64,000 nucleotides of DNA from Odobenus rosmarus divergens (GCF_000321225.1 NW_004450404.1:1406269-1470268); one strand, 5' to 3'. Counted from the stretch's first letter, positions 1 to 11,560 are shown. Numbers and translations are program-made. Notes: a model not told the origin generated them from the sequence alone.

Positions 1-84
1 AAGGAAATAGCATAAGGATGAAAATAGATGAAAAGAAGACAGAAAAGTAGTAATTGTTACAGAACTTGGATCAAAAGCTGCATC

Positions 85-262
85 ACATGGGGGAGGGAAT
101 GGAGGAAATAAGGGGAGGGGATGGGGGAAATAGGGGCCAGGGATGAATACGGCGATGAGCACTGAGTAACGCCTAGAACTGCGGAATCACTACACTCTAC
201 ACCTGGAGCTAAAACAACCCTATGTTAACTACACTGGAATTAAAATTTAAAACTTAATAAAA
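85..262 (+). mobile_element. L1 3' end (carnivoran-type tail)
   Basis: The block has the carnivoran L1 3' layout: a G-rich stretch, then 'gatgagcactgagtaac', then 'ctacacctggagctaaaac', then a terminal 'taataaaaaaa'. A second copy of the same tail lies at 18.1-18.27 kb. It is a non-coding fossil in MAP3K15 intron 2. Confidence 0.7.
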
Positions 263-341
263 AAAACTCAATTATGAAGTACAGTGTGTTAGGTATAAAA
301 CATTTTTATGAAAGATATTTTTTTAAAAAAAATCTATCCTG

Positions 342-443
342 GGGTGCCTGGCTGGCTCAGTCAGTAGAGCAGAGGACTTGTGATCTTAGGGTCGTGAGTT
401 CAAGCCCCATGTTGGGTGTAGAGCTTACTTTAAATAAACTTAG
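342..443 (+). mobile_element. CAN/SINEC SINE, old short subtype
   Basis: This is a tRNA-Lys-related carnivoran SINE: 'ggggtgcctggctggctcag' head, B-box-like 'gagttcaagccc', and 'ttactttaaataa' end. It is flanked by a 14-bp target-site duplication AAAAATCTATCCTG (328-341 and 444-457). The duplicated target is itself L1 sequence, so the SINE landed in an older L1. Confidence 0.9.
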
Positions 444-454
444 AAAAATCTATC

Positions 455-2265
455 CTGAAAAGGAAATTAAGAAAATGATTTATTTACAAGAGCATCCAAA
501 TGAATAAAATATCCAGGAATAAATTTAACCACGAAGGTGAAAACCTTGTACACTGAAAACTATAAAACAATGCTGAAATAAATTAAAGAAGACCTAAAGA
601 AACAGAAAGATGTGCTGTGTTCTTGGGTTGGAAGACAACCTTGGTACGATGTCAATACCACTTAAGGGATATACAGATACAATGCAATCTCTATCAAAAT
701 TCCAATGGCCTGTTTTGTAGCAATGCAAAAGCCAATTCTCAAATTCACATAGAATTCCAAGTGGCCCCAGATGGCCAAAACGGTGTTGAAAAAGAACAAA
801 GTTGGGGGAACCAGATTTCCTAATTTCAAAACTTATTATAAAACTACAGTAATCAAAACAGCATGACCCTGGAGTAAGAGTAAACATACAGATCAATGGA
901 AGGGAATTTAAAGCCCAGAAGCAAGCCCATTTACGATCAGGTGATTTTGACAAGGGTGCCAAGGCAATTCACCAGGGAATGAAAAGTCTTTTTACGAAAT
1001 GGTGCTGGGACAACTGGATGTCCACATGCAAAAGAAAGAGGCTGGACCCCTAGCTCACACCAGACACAAAAACTAACTCAAAATTCATCAGAGAGAGAAC
1101 TGTAAGAGCCAAAACTCTAAAACTTTGTTTTAATTAATTTTCTATAAATTTTTATTTTTTAAATTCCAGTATAATTAACATACAATGTTGTATTAGTTTC
1201 AAGTGTCCAATATAGTGAACTTTCCAAAAGAAAACACAGGTGTAATTCTTTGTGGCCCTGGGTTAGGCTAAGAGTTCCTAGATACAACATCAAAAGCACA
1301 ATCTATAAAAGAAGTAATTGATAAAGTCTCTGACGAGGGCTTTGCTTCCAGAATATACAAGGAACTCTTACAACTCCATAATAAGACAAAAAAAAAAATT
1401 AAGAATGAGCCGAAAATTCTAATAAACAGTTCATCAAAGAAGACTATGAGTGGCTAATAAGCACAAGGGAAGATGCTCAACATCATTCGTCACCAGGGAA
1501 ACACAAAACTACGAGACTGCACCTCATGCTCACTTGAGCGGAGGTGAAAAGGACAATACCAAGTACTGGTGAGGATGTGAAGAAACCAGACCTTTGTTGC
1601 TGGTGGAAATGTAAAAATGCCATAGCCACTCTTGGTATCATCTTGGTAGTTTCTTTGAAAGTTAAACATTTATTTACCCGATGATCCAGCAAGTCTACTC
1701 CTAGGTATTTTACCCAAGAGGAATGAAGCCATATTTCCACACAAAGATCTGTACCTGAATGTTTATAACATTATTCATAATAACCAAAAAGTGGAAACAA
1801 TCCAAGTGCCCATCAAATTTTTTATGGCTCACTAGTATTCTATCATCCGGGTATTCCACATTCCATCTGGTAAACGTGTTGTGTAGTTATTCAGAGAAAC
1901 AGAATGTGGAATACCCATTCGATATGATAACTACTCGGCAATACAAAAGAACTACCGATACATGCTACATCATGGATGAACCTCAAAAACATCAGACTAA
2001 GTGAAAGAAATTACACACAAAAGACCACATTATATGAAAAATTGTGGAGAGATACATCTACAAGACGAAGCAGACTGGTGGTTGCTTGGGGCTGAGGGTG
2101 GCAACAGGGACTATCTGCAAATAGGTGTTTTTCTGATGAAAACGCTCTCACACTGGCCTGTGGCAAGGGCAGCACAACTCTTATTAAAAATCACTGAATC
2201 CTGTGCACACAGGTGAACTTCATGGTATGTAAAGTAGGCCGAAATAAAGCATTAAAAAAAAAAAA
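455..2265 (+). mobile_element. Degenerate L1, ORF2 3' half to tail
   Basis: L1 ORF2-type sequence reads on the plus strand from the 'gtacactgaaaactataaaac' motif through 'gtcaccagggaaac' and 'ggtgaggatgtga', to a 3' end with 'aataaagcattaaaaaaa'. Many stops and frameshifts break it and there is no usable ORF. A short antisense L1 tail (about 1128-1230) interrupts it. Confidence 0.8.
1128..1230 (-). mobile_element. L1 3'-tail fragment nested in L1
   Basis: The 'aattccagtataattaacatac' and 'tattagtttcaagtgt' motifs are the complement of a carnivoran L1 3' UTR. A related piece occurs near 7.3 kb. The surrounding L1 resumes on the other strand, so this is a later nested insertion or inversion. 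Confidence 0.65.
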
Positions 2266-2439
2266 ACAACTTGGAACATGAGAACAAGAGCATCTTCTGA
2301 AAAAGAACTGGGTACAAAAAATGATACTATGTTTCCAAAGAGCAGAAGAGACCAGAATGGCCTGAAGCCTAGAAACTGGTTTCCCATCCTTCACATCACT
2401 GCAAAACAAATGCTTCTAGAAATAGAAGCAAGCATGCTT

Positions 2440-2935
2440 ATCTGTGATGGTTGATTCTATGTGTCACCTTGACTGGCCATGGGGTATCCAGATTAAACAT
2501 TAGTTCTGGGTGTGCTTTAAGGGTGTTTCTGGGTGAGGTCTGAATTTGAGTCAGTGGACTCAGTCAAGTAGATTGCCCTTCCCACTGTGGGTGGGCATCA
2601 CCCAACCCACTGAGGCCTGAACAGAACGAAAGGCAGAAAAAAGAGGAATTTACCCCTTTTGCCCCCTTGCTGCTTGAGCTGGGACAGTCATCTGCTCTGA
2701 TCTGGGGACTGGGATTTACCCCCTTGGCTCCCTTAATTCTCAGGCCTCGAGACTTAGGTCTTAATTACACCACCAGCTTTCCTGGGTCTCCAACTTGCAG
2801 ATGGCAAATAGTGGGACTTCTCAGCCCCCATAATCACCAGAGGTGATTCCCCATAATAAGTATCTCCTTTTCCCTCTCCATTATCTCCTACTGGTTCTGT
2901 TTGTCTGGACAGCCCTAAAACACCAGCCATTTACC
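2440..2935 (+). repeat. Medium-reiteration interspersed repeat, family not assigned
   Basis: The element starts 'tgatggttgattctatgtgtc' and continues through 'gattgcccttcccactgtgg' and 'ctcctactggttctgtt'. I recognise this as a common mammalian interspersed repeat but cannot name the family by eye. It shows no coding potential. Confidence 0.55.
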
Positions 2936-3674
2936 AAATGAAGCCAAGTTCAACACACCAATAGGGACAATTCTAGAAATATAAAAGGATTCCCTGAAGG
3001 CAGAGATCTCAAAGCACCTTGGTTTCCACCTCTTCATAAATCACTTCAAGCATTCAGCGACATGTTCAGTGTGGGGAATTTCATCCATACACCTGATTCC
3101 CAGGACTTCGTAATTCACCACCTAGGACTACGCTGTACCTCCTTTTTTTTTAAAGCTGTCCAATTATTACATACCCCCAGTTTCATCAGATTCTTCCCCA
3201 AAACCTCTGGAGTTAGTCGAGACCACTGCTTCCAAGCAGCCTTAGCCCAATCCATATTCAGGGGACAAGCGAGCAAATTCTCAGTAAAAGTCACCTGATT
3301 TACTGTGACATTCTCTTTCAATGTTTAATCACCATTAGCTGTGAGATGACCGTTCTGCTGATCCCAGCCTTTTCTGAGTTTGCCCTGCTTCCCTGTCACC
3401 CGGAGTAGTAGTGTCTCCCTACTTTCCAGAAATGGAAATCATTTGAAAATGACCATGAACAATACCTCTCAAGGTTTGTCTCCCTTCACCCTTTCCTCTT
3501 AGGTGCTTTTTCCCCCACCCTTCCAGCCACCTCTGGTCCTTTATTTTGTTCTCTTAAATGCTCCAAATTTTCACACCCCATCAAGTGTGACAACTAGCAC
3601 TGAGCACAGAATTCTAAAGTAATGGCAAATATGACAGTAAGATTATTTGCCAAATCCTCTAGAATAAGTTCACT
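2936..3674. other. Unique intronic sequence
   Basis: I see no exon, RNA gene or clear repeat here. The sequence is mixed, mildly AT-rich MAP3K15 intron 2 DNA. Confidence 0.5.

Positions 3675-3707
<33 letters not shown>
3675..3707. repeat. (AC)n microsatellite
   Basis: An almost uninterrupted run of about 16 AC units. It is likely length-polymorphic. Confidence 0.95.
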
Positions 3708-3708
<1 letters not shown>

Positions 3709-3999
3709 CTAGGGAAAATGGTGCCATGATATAGTTACAATTACCAGGAATGTGAAGGAATTCTGGGTGTTTAGAGGAGAGAGAATGTACCAGAAGGGAA
3801 GGTATTTAGCGGAATGGTAACAGAGGGACACTAAGGCTCTTGGAGAACAAGAGTATTTCTAGGCTCCAAAACACCCAATAGTCAGGATGGAGAAAGAGTT
3901 TTCTTCTTTGCACCTCACCTTAATATAATTCCTGTTTGGAGGAATAACCATTTCTGAGACATTCCTTGCATTAAATCCAAGTTACACCTTTTCACTTGT

Positions 4000-4150
4000 G
4001 CAAAATATGGAACCACAGACTCTGAGAGCTGGAAGTTACAAACGAAGGGACAGAGTTCAACCTTCTCATTTTACTGATGAGGACACAGAGGATGACTGCC
4101 AATGTTACTTAGAGACAAGGTCAGGACTACAACCTGTGCCTGCCGGCCTC
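4000..4150 (+). repeat. MIR/MER-like ancient repeat
   Basis: The segment 'ctctgagagctggaagttac ... cattttactgatgaggacac' resembles the conserved core shared by old mammalian SINE/DNA elements. The exact family is uncertain. Confidence 0.45.
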
Positions 4151-4500
4151 AGGCCCAGGCTCCTTTTCCTGGATCCCCACTATCTCCATCAAGGAGGTAA
4201 TTTAAGAAATCAAGATCTAGAAAGAACAAGACAGACACCCATAAGTGGACAGTACAAGGACATAAACGGGACAAAATGAAGCCACAGGTCTTCCTAGTTC
4301 TTTTCCTAAAAAGGACTCAAACCCATCCTGATGCCTTAATTTTACAGGTCAGCCTGTTAAATCCAAGCTCCAGAGGTAATTACATAAACGACATCACTTG
4401 TTTTGTTTCTAGAACTTCATCCTCTGGCTTGGAGGAGGAGAGGCAAGGCTTCCAGCTCAGGAAAGCAGCTTTGCCTGGGTTCCAGATAAGACTGGGCCCC

Positions 4501-4698
4501 ACTGGACGCCTGGGTGGCTCAGTTAAGCGTCTGTCTTCGGCTCGGGTCATCATCCTGGGGTCCTGGGGTCGAGCCCCACGTTGGGCTCCCTGCTCAGCAG
4601 GAAGCCTGCTTCTCCCTCTTGTGCTTCCCCCTGCCTGTGTTCCCTCTCTTACCGTATCTCTGTCAAGTAAATAAATAAAATCTTTAAAAAAAAAAAAA
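4501..4698 (+). mobile_element. CAN/SINEC SINE
   Basis: Full-length arctoid-type copy: tRNA-like head 'acgcctgggtggctcag', B box 'gtcgagcccc', CT-rich body, 'aataaataaaatc' and an A tail. An AGACTGGGCCCC target-site duplication flanks it (about 4489-4500 and 4700-4711), which points to a fairly recent insertion. Confidence 0.95.
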
Positions 4699-4711
4699 AA
4701 GACTGGGCCCC

Positions 4712-5970
4712 CACAGCTGCGGGGTGGGACCTTCTGTGGAGGGGGTGAAGTCATGCAAAGCTCCCGTTCCCCTGGAGAGGGAACCCCTGGGAGAGCTCTA
4801 CCTCCTGGGCCTTTTTATCCTCCCTTTGAGAATTCCAACTGCTAGAGAAAAAGAGGCAGGAGGTCCTTTCTTTTTAGAAGGGCCAGTGGAAGCAGGCTGA
4901 GGGCCAAAGGAAAGGGGTGAAGGAAATGTCCTTTGTCGTCTAGGTCATGACTGGTCAAACCACAGTGCTGCAGGTCTAGGAAAATGGGCGCTTTAAGTGG
5001 CATTCAAAGGTACAGGGTAACCCTGGCACAATTTCCAAGGACATCAACTTATTTGAAGAAAGTGGGGATTTCATTACATGATTCCAACCAACATGGCGTT
5101 ATCACTACATCATTGCAGGCACTTAGAAGCCAAACTGGGAGACTTCAGCACGTATATGAGAGAGTAGGAAGAATTCTGTCCTAGTTCTTTACAGCTTGTG
5201 GCAGGCAACTCTTGGCTAGGCTCCCATATTACCTGGTGTATAGGTTCTTGTTTCTCTGTTGTTAGGGAAGCTTTAGTGGCAAATGTGGGAGGTAATGGCT
5301 CCAGCAAAAAGGATCTGGGTGGTTGGCGGGAACAACCCAGGTCAGGAGGAGACAGCCAGATGGATCCAGGCTCAAAGTCCCAGTGCACAATGAAGAACAA
5401 GTCCATCTGCCTGACCTTACCTTCCACCCTGCACCCTGGCTGGGAGTGGGGCCTAAGCTAGCGGGCAGCCTGAAGGACAGGGGTTCTAGCCATCCCCGAG
5501 AAACACACCAACAGGCACAATCAGAAATCACTTTGCTATCTGTGGGATTTTCAGGCAAGCTCTTACGCATTTACCAGGTTAAAAATCTGAAAACATCGTA
5601 CTTACTGTGTTTTTCTGAGTTACCATATCCTGAAAAGAAAAAGAGAAGATGAATATAGCTTTTAAAGATAGCCATTTATTTCCATAAGCACTGCAAGCAC
5701 TTTGCCCCCCATTATCCAGCACCCACGTCAGAGCACGAGTTACTCATTTGAAACCTTCTCCTTCCCCTGTGCAAAAAGCTTCAAATAGGGGGAGTCTCAG
5801 AGAATTGTAAAATTCATATTCTAGGGCAAACGTATCGTAATTGGCTAGCTTTTGGAATGATGGCGGGGCATATATGATTATAAGGATTTCCCATAGCGGT
5901 GGCAATGCTTTTGTCCAGACGTTCTGAGCTTCAAGTTTGGGGCTCTGAATGCCCTGCAGCTCTCCCGCCC
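4712..5970. other. Unique intronic sequence
   Basis: MAP3K15 intron 2. Overlapping short frames on both strands around 5.1-5.65 kb have no recognisable protein similarity and look like chance. No repeat is recognised. Confidence 0.5.
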
Positions 5971-5974
5971 AAGG

Positions 5975-6140
5975 AGGAAGGTCAGGGACTGGGCGGAACT
6001 GCCCGGAAGTACCGCGATATCGCGATATCCTCGGGGCTGCAAGCACCTCTCGGCTCCATCCGGGCGACCCCGCCCCGGAAGGCTTCCTAAGCAGCGGGTG
6101 CTGCTGGGAGCATTCCCGACACGTCACCCGACCGGCCTAG
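5975..6140. promoter_or_regulatory. Small CpG-rich patch with palindrome, possible intronic regulatory site
   Basis: About 160 bp with many CpGs in otherwise CpG-poor intron. It holds an ETS-type core CCGGAAGT (6003-6010) and a perfect 14-bp palindrome GATATCGCGATATC (6016-6029), followed by CCCCGCCCC-like and CGTCAC motifs. The composition suggests an unmethylated regulatory element or minor promoter. No transcript is visible, so the function is inference only. Confidence 0.35.
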
Positions 6141-6970
6141 GAACCATCAAACCCAACGACGACAATTTTAGTCAGCTAACTTCGCATAATAGTTATGCAG
6201 CCCTTGACCGTATCATTTATGCGCCGGAAGCCAACACTTGCTGATGAGAGGAAACATAATTAAACAGCTGCCCTGTAAAATGGGTTTTATACACTCTGAG
6301 ATTTCGGCACTCTGATGACAAGCGCAGCCTCCTTCTTCTGGTGTCATATAACAGACCACCCATTTCCATTTTAGGAATTATTTTTTCCATATTCTAAGAA
6401 AGTAAAAGTGTCAAAGTCATGGGACTTTCCAGAGGAGTCCACTAAGGCATTGTTGAGGGAAAAAAATACTTTCTAATTTCATGTTTCTCATCAAAATAAG
6501 GTTTAATAATCTACCCTTTCACATTTTCTAATTCTAAATATTTGCAAGCACAACTACCTTAAGTGAAAATCAGTAAAAGAAAAAAAATCAGTATCTAAAT
6601 ATCTAAAGTAATAGCCTTTTGGGAAATTATTATACAGCATAAAATAATAAACCCGTTTCTTCTTTCAATGTCCTCTGAATGACTTCTTAAAACCCAGTAC
6701 TGTGCCCTAATTACACAGTACACATCTACGTCAAGCGTATGTGATATAGAACGGAGAGGGGTTCCACATCTGAAGCAGGCTGGTCTTCTACCAGGAAATA
6801 ACTCCCAATTATTACAGAACCCAGAAAAATCTGGTTAAAATTAAATCTCAACACACACAAAATTGTTCCCCTTTACCATCACAAAACTGTGCATTTATAT
6901 ACTAGCGATATTTAACACTAAGGGAGCTGGACATTTAGAACTGCTGCCCATGAAAGCTAATTTGAAGCCA
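6141..6970. other. Unique AT-rich intronic sequence
   Basis: No exon, RNA or repeat is recognised in this part of MAP3K15 intron 2. Confidence 0.5.
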
Positions 6971-7134
6971 CTAGTTCTCACCCGTGGCTGTACTTTTAAG
7001 AGGTTAAAAAAAAAAAAAAATCCCTCAGAGACTGTGATGTAACCGGTCTGGGGTATGACCTGGGTATTGGGATATTTACAAGCTGTCCAAGTAATTCTAA
7101 AGTGCAGTCAAGGTTGAGAAACACTGCTGTAAAC
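6971..7134. mobile_element. MER5A-like hAT-Charlie fossil
   Basis: The ends are inverted: 'agttctcacccgtggctg' at the left and 'cagtcaaggttgagaaacactg' at the right. Between them is the conserved 'aagtaattctaaagtgcag' segment. This is the layout of the non-autonomous DNA transposon MER5A. It is too short to code. Confidence 0.75.
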
Positions 7135-7267
7135 AAACTGAGCTTTACTCCTGAAATCATCTAAAGCAGACAGGGACTTTCTGACCAATATTAAGACATT
7201 CGACAATGTTAATATTCCCTGAATTTTATAGTAGCTCACCTCAGACATTCATATTTTACAAATATGA

Positions 7268-7345
7268 GCATTTTTTACATTTTTACTTTAATTCCAGTTA
7301 GTTAACCTGCAGTGTTGTATTAGTTTCAGGTGGACACTATATGAT
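7268..7345 (-). mobile_element. L1 3'-tail fragment
   Basis: 'ttaattccagttagttaacc' and 'tgttgtattagtttcaggtg' are the complement of the carnivoran L1 3' UTR seen also near 1.15 kb. The fragment is very truncated. Confidence 0.65.
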
Positions 7346-7981
7346 TCGGCCTTTCCACACGGGTCTTCCTACTCCACTGCCATCTCCCCGCCTCTGTTCC
7401 AAATATGAGCATTTTTGGGAAGTACTATTATCCAAAAAACATCTGTATCAAACTTGCAAGAATAAATTTTTTGAAATATCTATCATTACTGAGTCATGTA
7501 TGAACAGACGAGTTTTCAGTTTTGCTCTGCTTTGAATGGTGGGGGGGGACACAACAGATTAAATACGGATGATGTCTATCTAGAACTTTCTGCCCACTTT
7601 GGTGACTGTTCTGTGTCGTCATCTTATCATTTGAGTTGAGAAACTATTTTTTTAATGTATAGGTTTGGATCAAATTGCCCATTAAAAGATTCAGAGTCAT
7701 GTGTTTGCTTCAATGGAAGTTAACAGTTTTTGCCTTCATTTCCCTAATGAGCCTGGAAACACTGAAGTGGCCTACAAACACCTCTCTGTAGTACGTAGGC
7801 TCACACAGCGGTCAGGAAGTCATCTGTGCGAGCGAGAAGCTGTATAGTAGGAAGGAAGGAGTTGCACAAGCGAATTTTTTTTTTCCTCCAACCTCCTGCG
7901 CTCCATGTACATTTCCTCTGAACATGTAATACCGTTTTCCCAAAGCCAAGTATTCACAAGAAGATGAACGATACCCTTTAC

Positions 7982-8121
7982 CTTCAGTGAAAGTGCAGTG
8001 TCCGCGTCGGTGTCATGGTACAGGATCACATTATTGGCCATCTCAAAGCTTTCTCGGACCCCCAGATGGTAAAAGAGTGAAGGCTGTCTGGAGACATCAC
8101 TCATGTCCACCACGGCAACAT
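7982..8121 (-). CDS. MAP3K15: MAP3K15 (ASK3) exon 2
   Basis: A 140-nt internal exon encodes 47 residues that match the N-terminal part of ASK-family MAP3 kinases almost exactly, including the segments [31 protein letters not shown] and [16 protein letters not shown]3K15 fits better than MAP3K5 at the paralogue-specific positions ([12 protein letters not shown], not IILYCDTNSDS). On the minus strand it has a clean acceptor (cattctcag-type, '...catctcag' before AT) and donor (AAG/gtaaag). The phase fits exon 1: the last G of exon 1 plus AT makes the Asp codon. The region belongs to the N-terminal thioredoxin-binding-like domain that controls ASK activation. The kinase domain lies beyond the window. 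The next exon should start with DMVTQKN-like sequence and is not in the window. Read-through beyond the donor is intron, not protein. Confidence 0.96.
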
Positions 8122-8134
8122 CTGAGATGAACAA

Positions 8135-8600
8135 GGACAGGACACAGTGTGGGAGAGAAAGAGAGGTGATCCGTCTACTGAATCTACTTCCTGCTGATCA
8201 CCAATGGGGAACTACCGCAATTTGTATTTCTACCGACAGTCTCTTAGGTAAAGCAGAAAGTAATGAGTCCTTGGCTTAAAATGACCCCAGGGAACAGTGG
8301 AAGAAAAGCAACAAGAAAAACCTCTTCCTTCCTCAAAGTGCTGGGAACGTAGCCTCACTTAAAAATTGCTGATTTAGATTCACTGTTATCTTTATTAGGA
8401 AGTATGTCATCTCCAAAGAATATACTTAGCTTATATACAAAGTATAATGAAATGTAAAACAATGCTCCTGCCATGCAGCCCAAGACACAGAACATTATCT
8501 GTATTCTCAGAGTCTCATGTGCCTCTTCCCAGTCACATCTCTTCCCTCCTGCTCAGAGAACACCTGTCTTGATCTCTGTATTTATCGGTTCCCTGCATGT
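8135..8600. other. Unique intronic sequence (start of intron 1, 3' end)
   Basis: Sequence upstream (in gene orientation) of exon 2. It holds no repeat that I recognise apart from AT-rich stretches. Confidence 0.5.
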
Positions 8601-8765
8601 CTATGTGTATATATAAAATATATACGTACGCACATGTATACATATGCACGTGTATATTAGGTACATGCATGCACAAGATTATAGATTAGATATGCATATA
8701 TTATATATGCTTGTTATATATACACGTATATACTTATATATGCATGTGTATAAACAGTATATTGT
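8600..8765. repeat. Alternating purine-pyrimidine (TA/TG/CA) low-complexity tract
   Basis: About 160 bp made mostly of tata, tgta, cgta, gcat and atgc steps, with several small palindromes such as ATATAT and TGCATGCA. This is a decayed microsatellite, prone in principle to Z-DNA or cruciform extrusion. Confidence 0.85.
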
Positions 8766-9010
8766 TTAGTTCTGTATGTTTTTGAACCTTATATACATAG
8801 TGCCACACTATATGTATTCTTGGACTTGCTGTTGGTTGGTGTGGTACCACCAGTTTGCACGTCTAGGTCTAGTTCAGCACCGCATTCCATTATATGAGGA
8901 CTGGACAGAAATTTCTTTATCCATCCTGTCTAAATGCATGTTTTTTTTTTCTTTTGCCTATTTCAAACTGCTATGATGAACATTCCTTCTGGCTCATATG
9001 TCCACCATCA
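8765..9010 (-). mobile_element. Old L1 fragment, antisense
   Basis: Motifs such as 'gtatgtttttgaaccttata', 'tttatccatcctgtc' and 'gctatgatgaacattcc' are the complement of L1M ORF2/3' UTR sequence. It is heavily diverged. Confidence 0.6.
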
Positions 9011-9414
9011 GCTTGAGAATGTAGATCAAATGCCCCTGGAGGTATGTCCTACAGAGACTTATTCCAAACAGGGGAACAACATATCACATCAACAAGGAGA
9101 GTGTTTAAATGTGCCTAGTAATATTGGATACCAGTTCAAAACTCATCATTTTTGAAAGTATAAAAGCTCCAAGTTTGACTGGACCTTCCTTACCACATGT
9201 AGAGATTTTGGAAAGAACATCCAGACTTACTCTTGCATGGCTGTGACTCATAGGAAGTCACCGAATATCCCAAAGACACAGAACAGAGGTGAGGTGAATG
9301 GGCGCAAGAAGAAACAAGGAGGTGGGCAGTAGCCCCATCAGCACCAGGAATCGCTGGCTCTGTGCAGGAGGTGTTGGGAGTCCTGAGGCCAAGCGTCAAC
9401 AAGCCCTGGGCGGG

Positions 9415-9945
9415 CCTTTTGGTTTTGAATTTATGGATTTCCTGCTATATGCCAGGCATCGTGTGGAGTTCAACAGATAGAAGTGAGAACAAGGCCTAAT
9501 CCCTTTCCTCAAAAAAGTGTGTAATACAGTGAGAGCGATAGGAAGGAAATGGTGGTTAGAATCAGTCAGGAAGGCAGAAATGAGGGGGAACCATGACAGA
9601 GAACCGCCAAGAGGGTACTCAACCCACACTGGGGTGGAGGTCAATCAGGGAAGCCCCACAGGAAGTGATGTTGTCTGGGATCTGAAGGTCCAGAAGAGTC
9701 AGGCAAATCGGTGTGCAGGTGAGGTGACGGGAAGGGAAGAAAGAGTGTTGCACGAAGAGAAGACAACAAGCGCAAAGGGCCAAAGGTAATATGGGGTATG
9801 TTAGGGCAACTGCAAATAATTTCCGGAGAAGATGAACCTGGAAGGGCTAATAGGTGCCAGATGGTGAAGGGGTCCGAAGGCCATGTTAAGAGAGCTGCCT
9901 CTGTCTTAAGGCAATGGGAAACCTATGGTAGGGTGGTTTTTTTTG
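9415..9945 (+). repeat. Ancient mammalian interspersed repeat (L2-class-like)
   Basis: A 'tgctatatgccaggcatcgtg' opening leads into a G/A-rich body ('ggaagtgatgtt', 'gcaaagggccaaagg', 'aggccatgttaagag', 'aaggcaatgggaaacc'). This pattern recurs in many old mammalian repeats, and similar bodies appear near 21.9, 33.4, 48.7 and 51.5-52.3 kb. I cannot fix the family by eye. Confidence 0.45.
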
Positions 9946-10160
9946 GTTTTTACTTTTTATCATGGAAAAATACAAATACATGTAATAGAAGAGTATAATG
10001 AAACCCCCATAGACCCTTCACTTCCCTCAACAATTCTCAACTCAAAGCCCGCCTTGTTTCATCTCTACTGGCACCCACACCACCCCCTTCCACATTATTT
10101 TGAAGCAAATCCCAGACATCATTTCATTCCCAAATATTTTAGTACATACTGCTAAAAGCG
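9945..10160. mobile_element. Old LINE-derived fragment
   Basis: The segment 'atcatggaaaaatacaaatac ... gaagcaaatcccagacatc' is a familiar old mammalian LINE 3'-region motif set. Assignment to L1M is tentative. Confidence 0.45.
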
Positions 10161-10193
10161 GAGAAGGCAAAGGAAAAAAAAAAATCACTGTAA

Positions 10194-10378
10194 TGGACGC
10201 CTGGGTGGCTCAGTTGGTTAAGTGTCCAACTCTTGGTTTCGGCTCAGGTTGTAATCTCAGGGTCATGGGAACAAGCTCACATTAGGCTCTGTGCTCAGCA
10301 GAGAATCTGCTAGGGATTCTCTCTCCCTCCCGCGCCACCCTGCATGTTCTCTAAAATAAATAAATAAAATCTTAAAAA
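10194..10378 (+). mobile_element. CAN/SINEC SINE, diverged
   Basis: It has the 'acgcctgggtggctcag' head, a degraded B box, and an 'aataaataaataaaatc' plus A tail. Imperfect flanking duplication (about 'aaatcactgtaa' against 'aaatataactgta') fits an older insertion. Confidence 0.9.
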
Positions 10379-10379
10379 A

Positions 10380-11384
10380 ATATAACTGTAGTATCAATGT
10401 TTCACTTAAAAGTTCTAAAAAACAAAACAAAACAAAACGAAACATGAGGGGTTTCAAACAGGAGCCTATCATACCCAAATTCACCCTTCTGAGGTTGTTG
10501 CTCAAGAAGGGACGAGTGAATATGCTGAAGAAACACTTTACAACCCAGTGTGGTTATCTCCAATGGGTAACTCCTCCCCACAGACATTTGCTTGGAGTCA
10601 AAAATCACACTGCAGCCAAATGAATCAGACATTCTGCTTATAGGATCATTCCCTGGACTCCACCTACTCATATCAAAAAGCATGGGTTTCCTACTGATGC
10701 TATTAAGAAGCGGCAACACACGCTAACACCAAGGCCATGGCAACTGCTATAATTAGTTACCTGAGGAAAGCAAGCAATCTGAAGACAAAGCAGAGTGATG
10801 GGAACAGGCAGGGGACAGGGATGAAAGACAGAAGCCCCCAACTTATGTCGGCCATTTTTGTAGGAAACCTTCAACTTAGGGGAGCAGCTTGTCGCTGAGG
10901 AGATGACAATTTAATCCAGTGACACGAGTTCTTTCTTTCCTCTGCCTTCTCAGAGGTGTCAGGTCCTGTATTCTAGCCTCACCACCTCCACCAAACAGCC
11001 CCTCCATGGCTCCACCAAGGGTTGGAATAGAGACTTTTCAGTACCTAATTAACACAGAGCAGATTGATATTGTCACTCAAAATTCCAAGTAATCCATGTT
11101 CAATAGAAAAATGGTCTCATACCCAAAGCTGCCATTTTTACCTGATATTTGTCACTCAGGCCACTAGACTAAGTTTACACTGAGGATTTATACTACAATA
11201 ATATTCAACCAGCTTAGTTTTACAACTCCTAAGATACTAATTTAGATTTATGAATGCTAAGTATGATTAAACACCACATTGGAATTTTTATATACGAGGC
11301 ATCAAGGGTTGTTTTTTTCTTCTTCAAGAGATCATAAGTTACCTAAAAGCTTCAATCACCACAACGGTCACCTGCTTTGATATT
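10380..11384. other. Unique intron 1 sequence
   Basis: No exon or clear repeat is recognised. A short (AAAAC)n-like stretch lies at 10423-10440. Confidence 0.5.
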
Positions 11385-11560
11385 TACAAAGTAGTTCCAC
11401 AAACATCTTGGTTAAATTTCAGAACCACCCTGGTATACTCGCAGGCAAGGTACTGGCTTTACGTGGCAGATGGGGAAATGAAGCACAAAGATTCACCCAA
11501 GGTCTCACAGCCAGGGCACAACAGAATCATGGCTCCCAAGGGTCCAGGTGAGGTTTCCTA
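11385..11560 (+). repeat. MIR element
   Basis: Contains the MIR core pattern: 'ttacgtggcagatggggaaatgaagcacaaag' spread over 11459-11490, followed by 'cccaaggtctcacagccag'. Typical ancient tRNA-derived SINE. Confidence 0.7.

Noticed and set aside
1..7981. MAP3K15 exon 3 (expected to begin DMVTQKN)
   Set aside because: No matching sequence with a splice acceptor is seen. It most likely lies beyond the left edge.
8122..8134. Extension of MAP3K15 exon 2 upstream to an apparent Met
   Set aside because: The residues before DVAVV are intron: a pyrimidine-rich stretch and AG acceptor directly precede the exon, and the phase fits exon 1 exactly.
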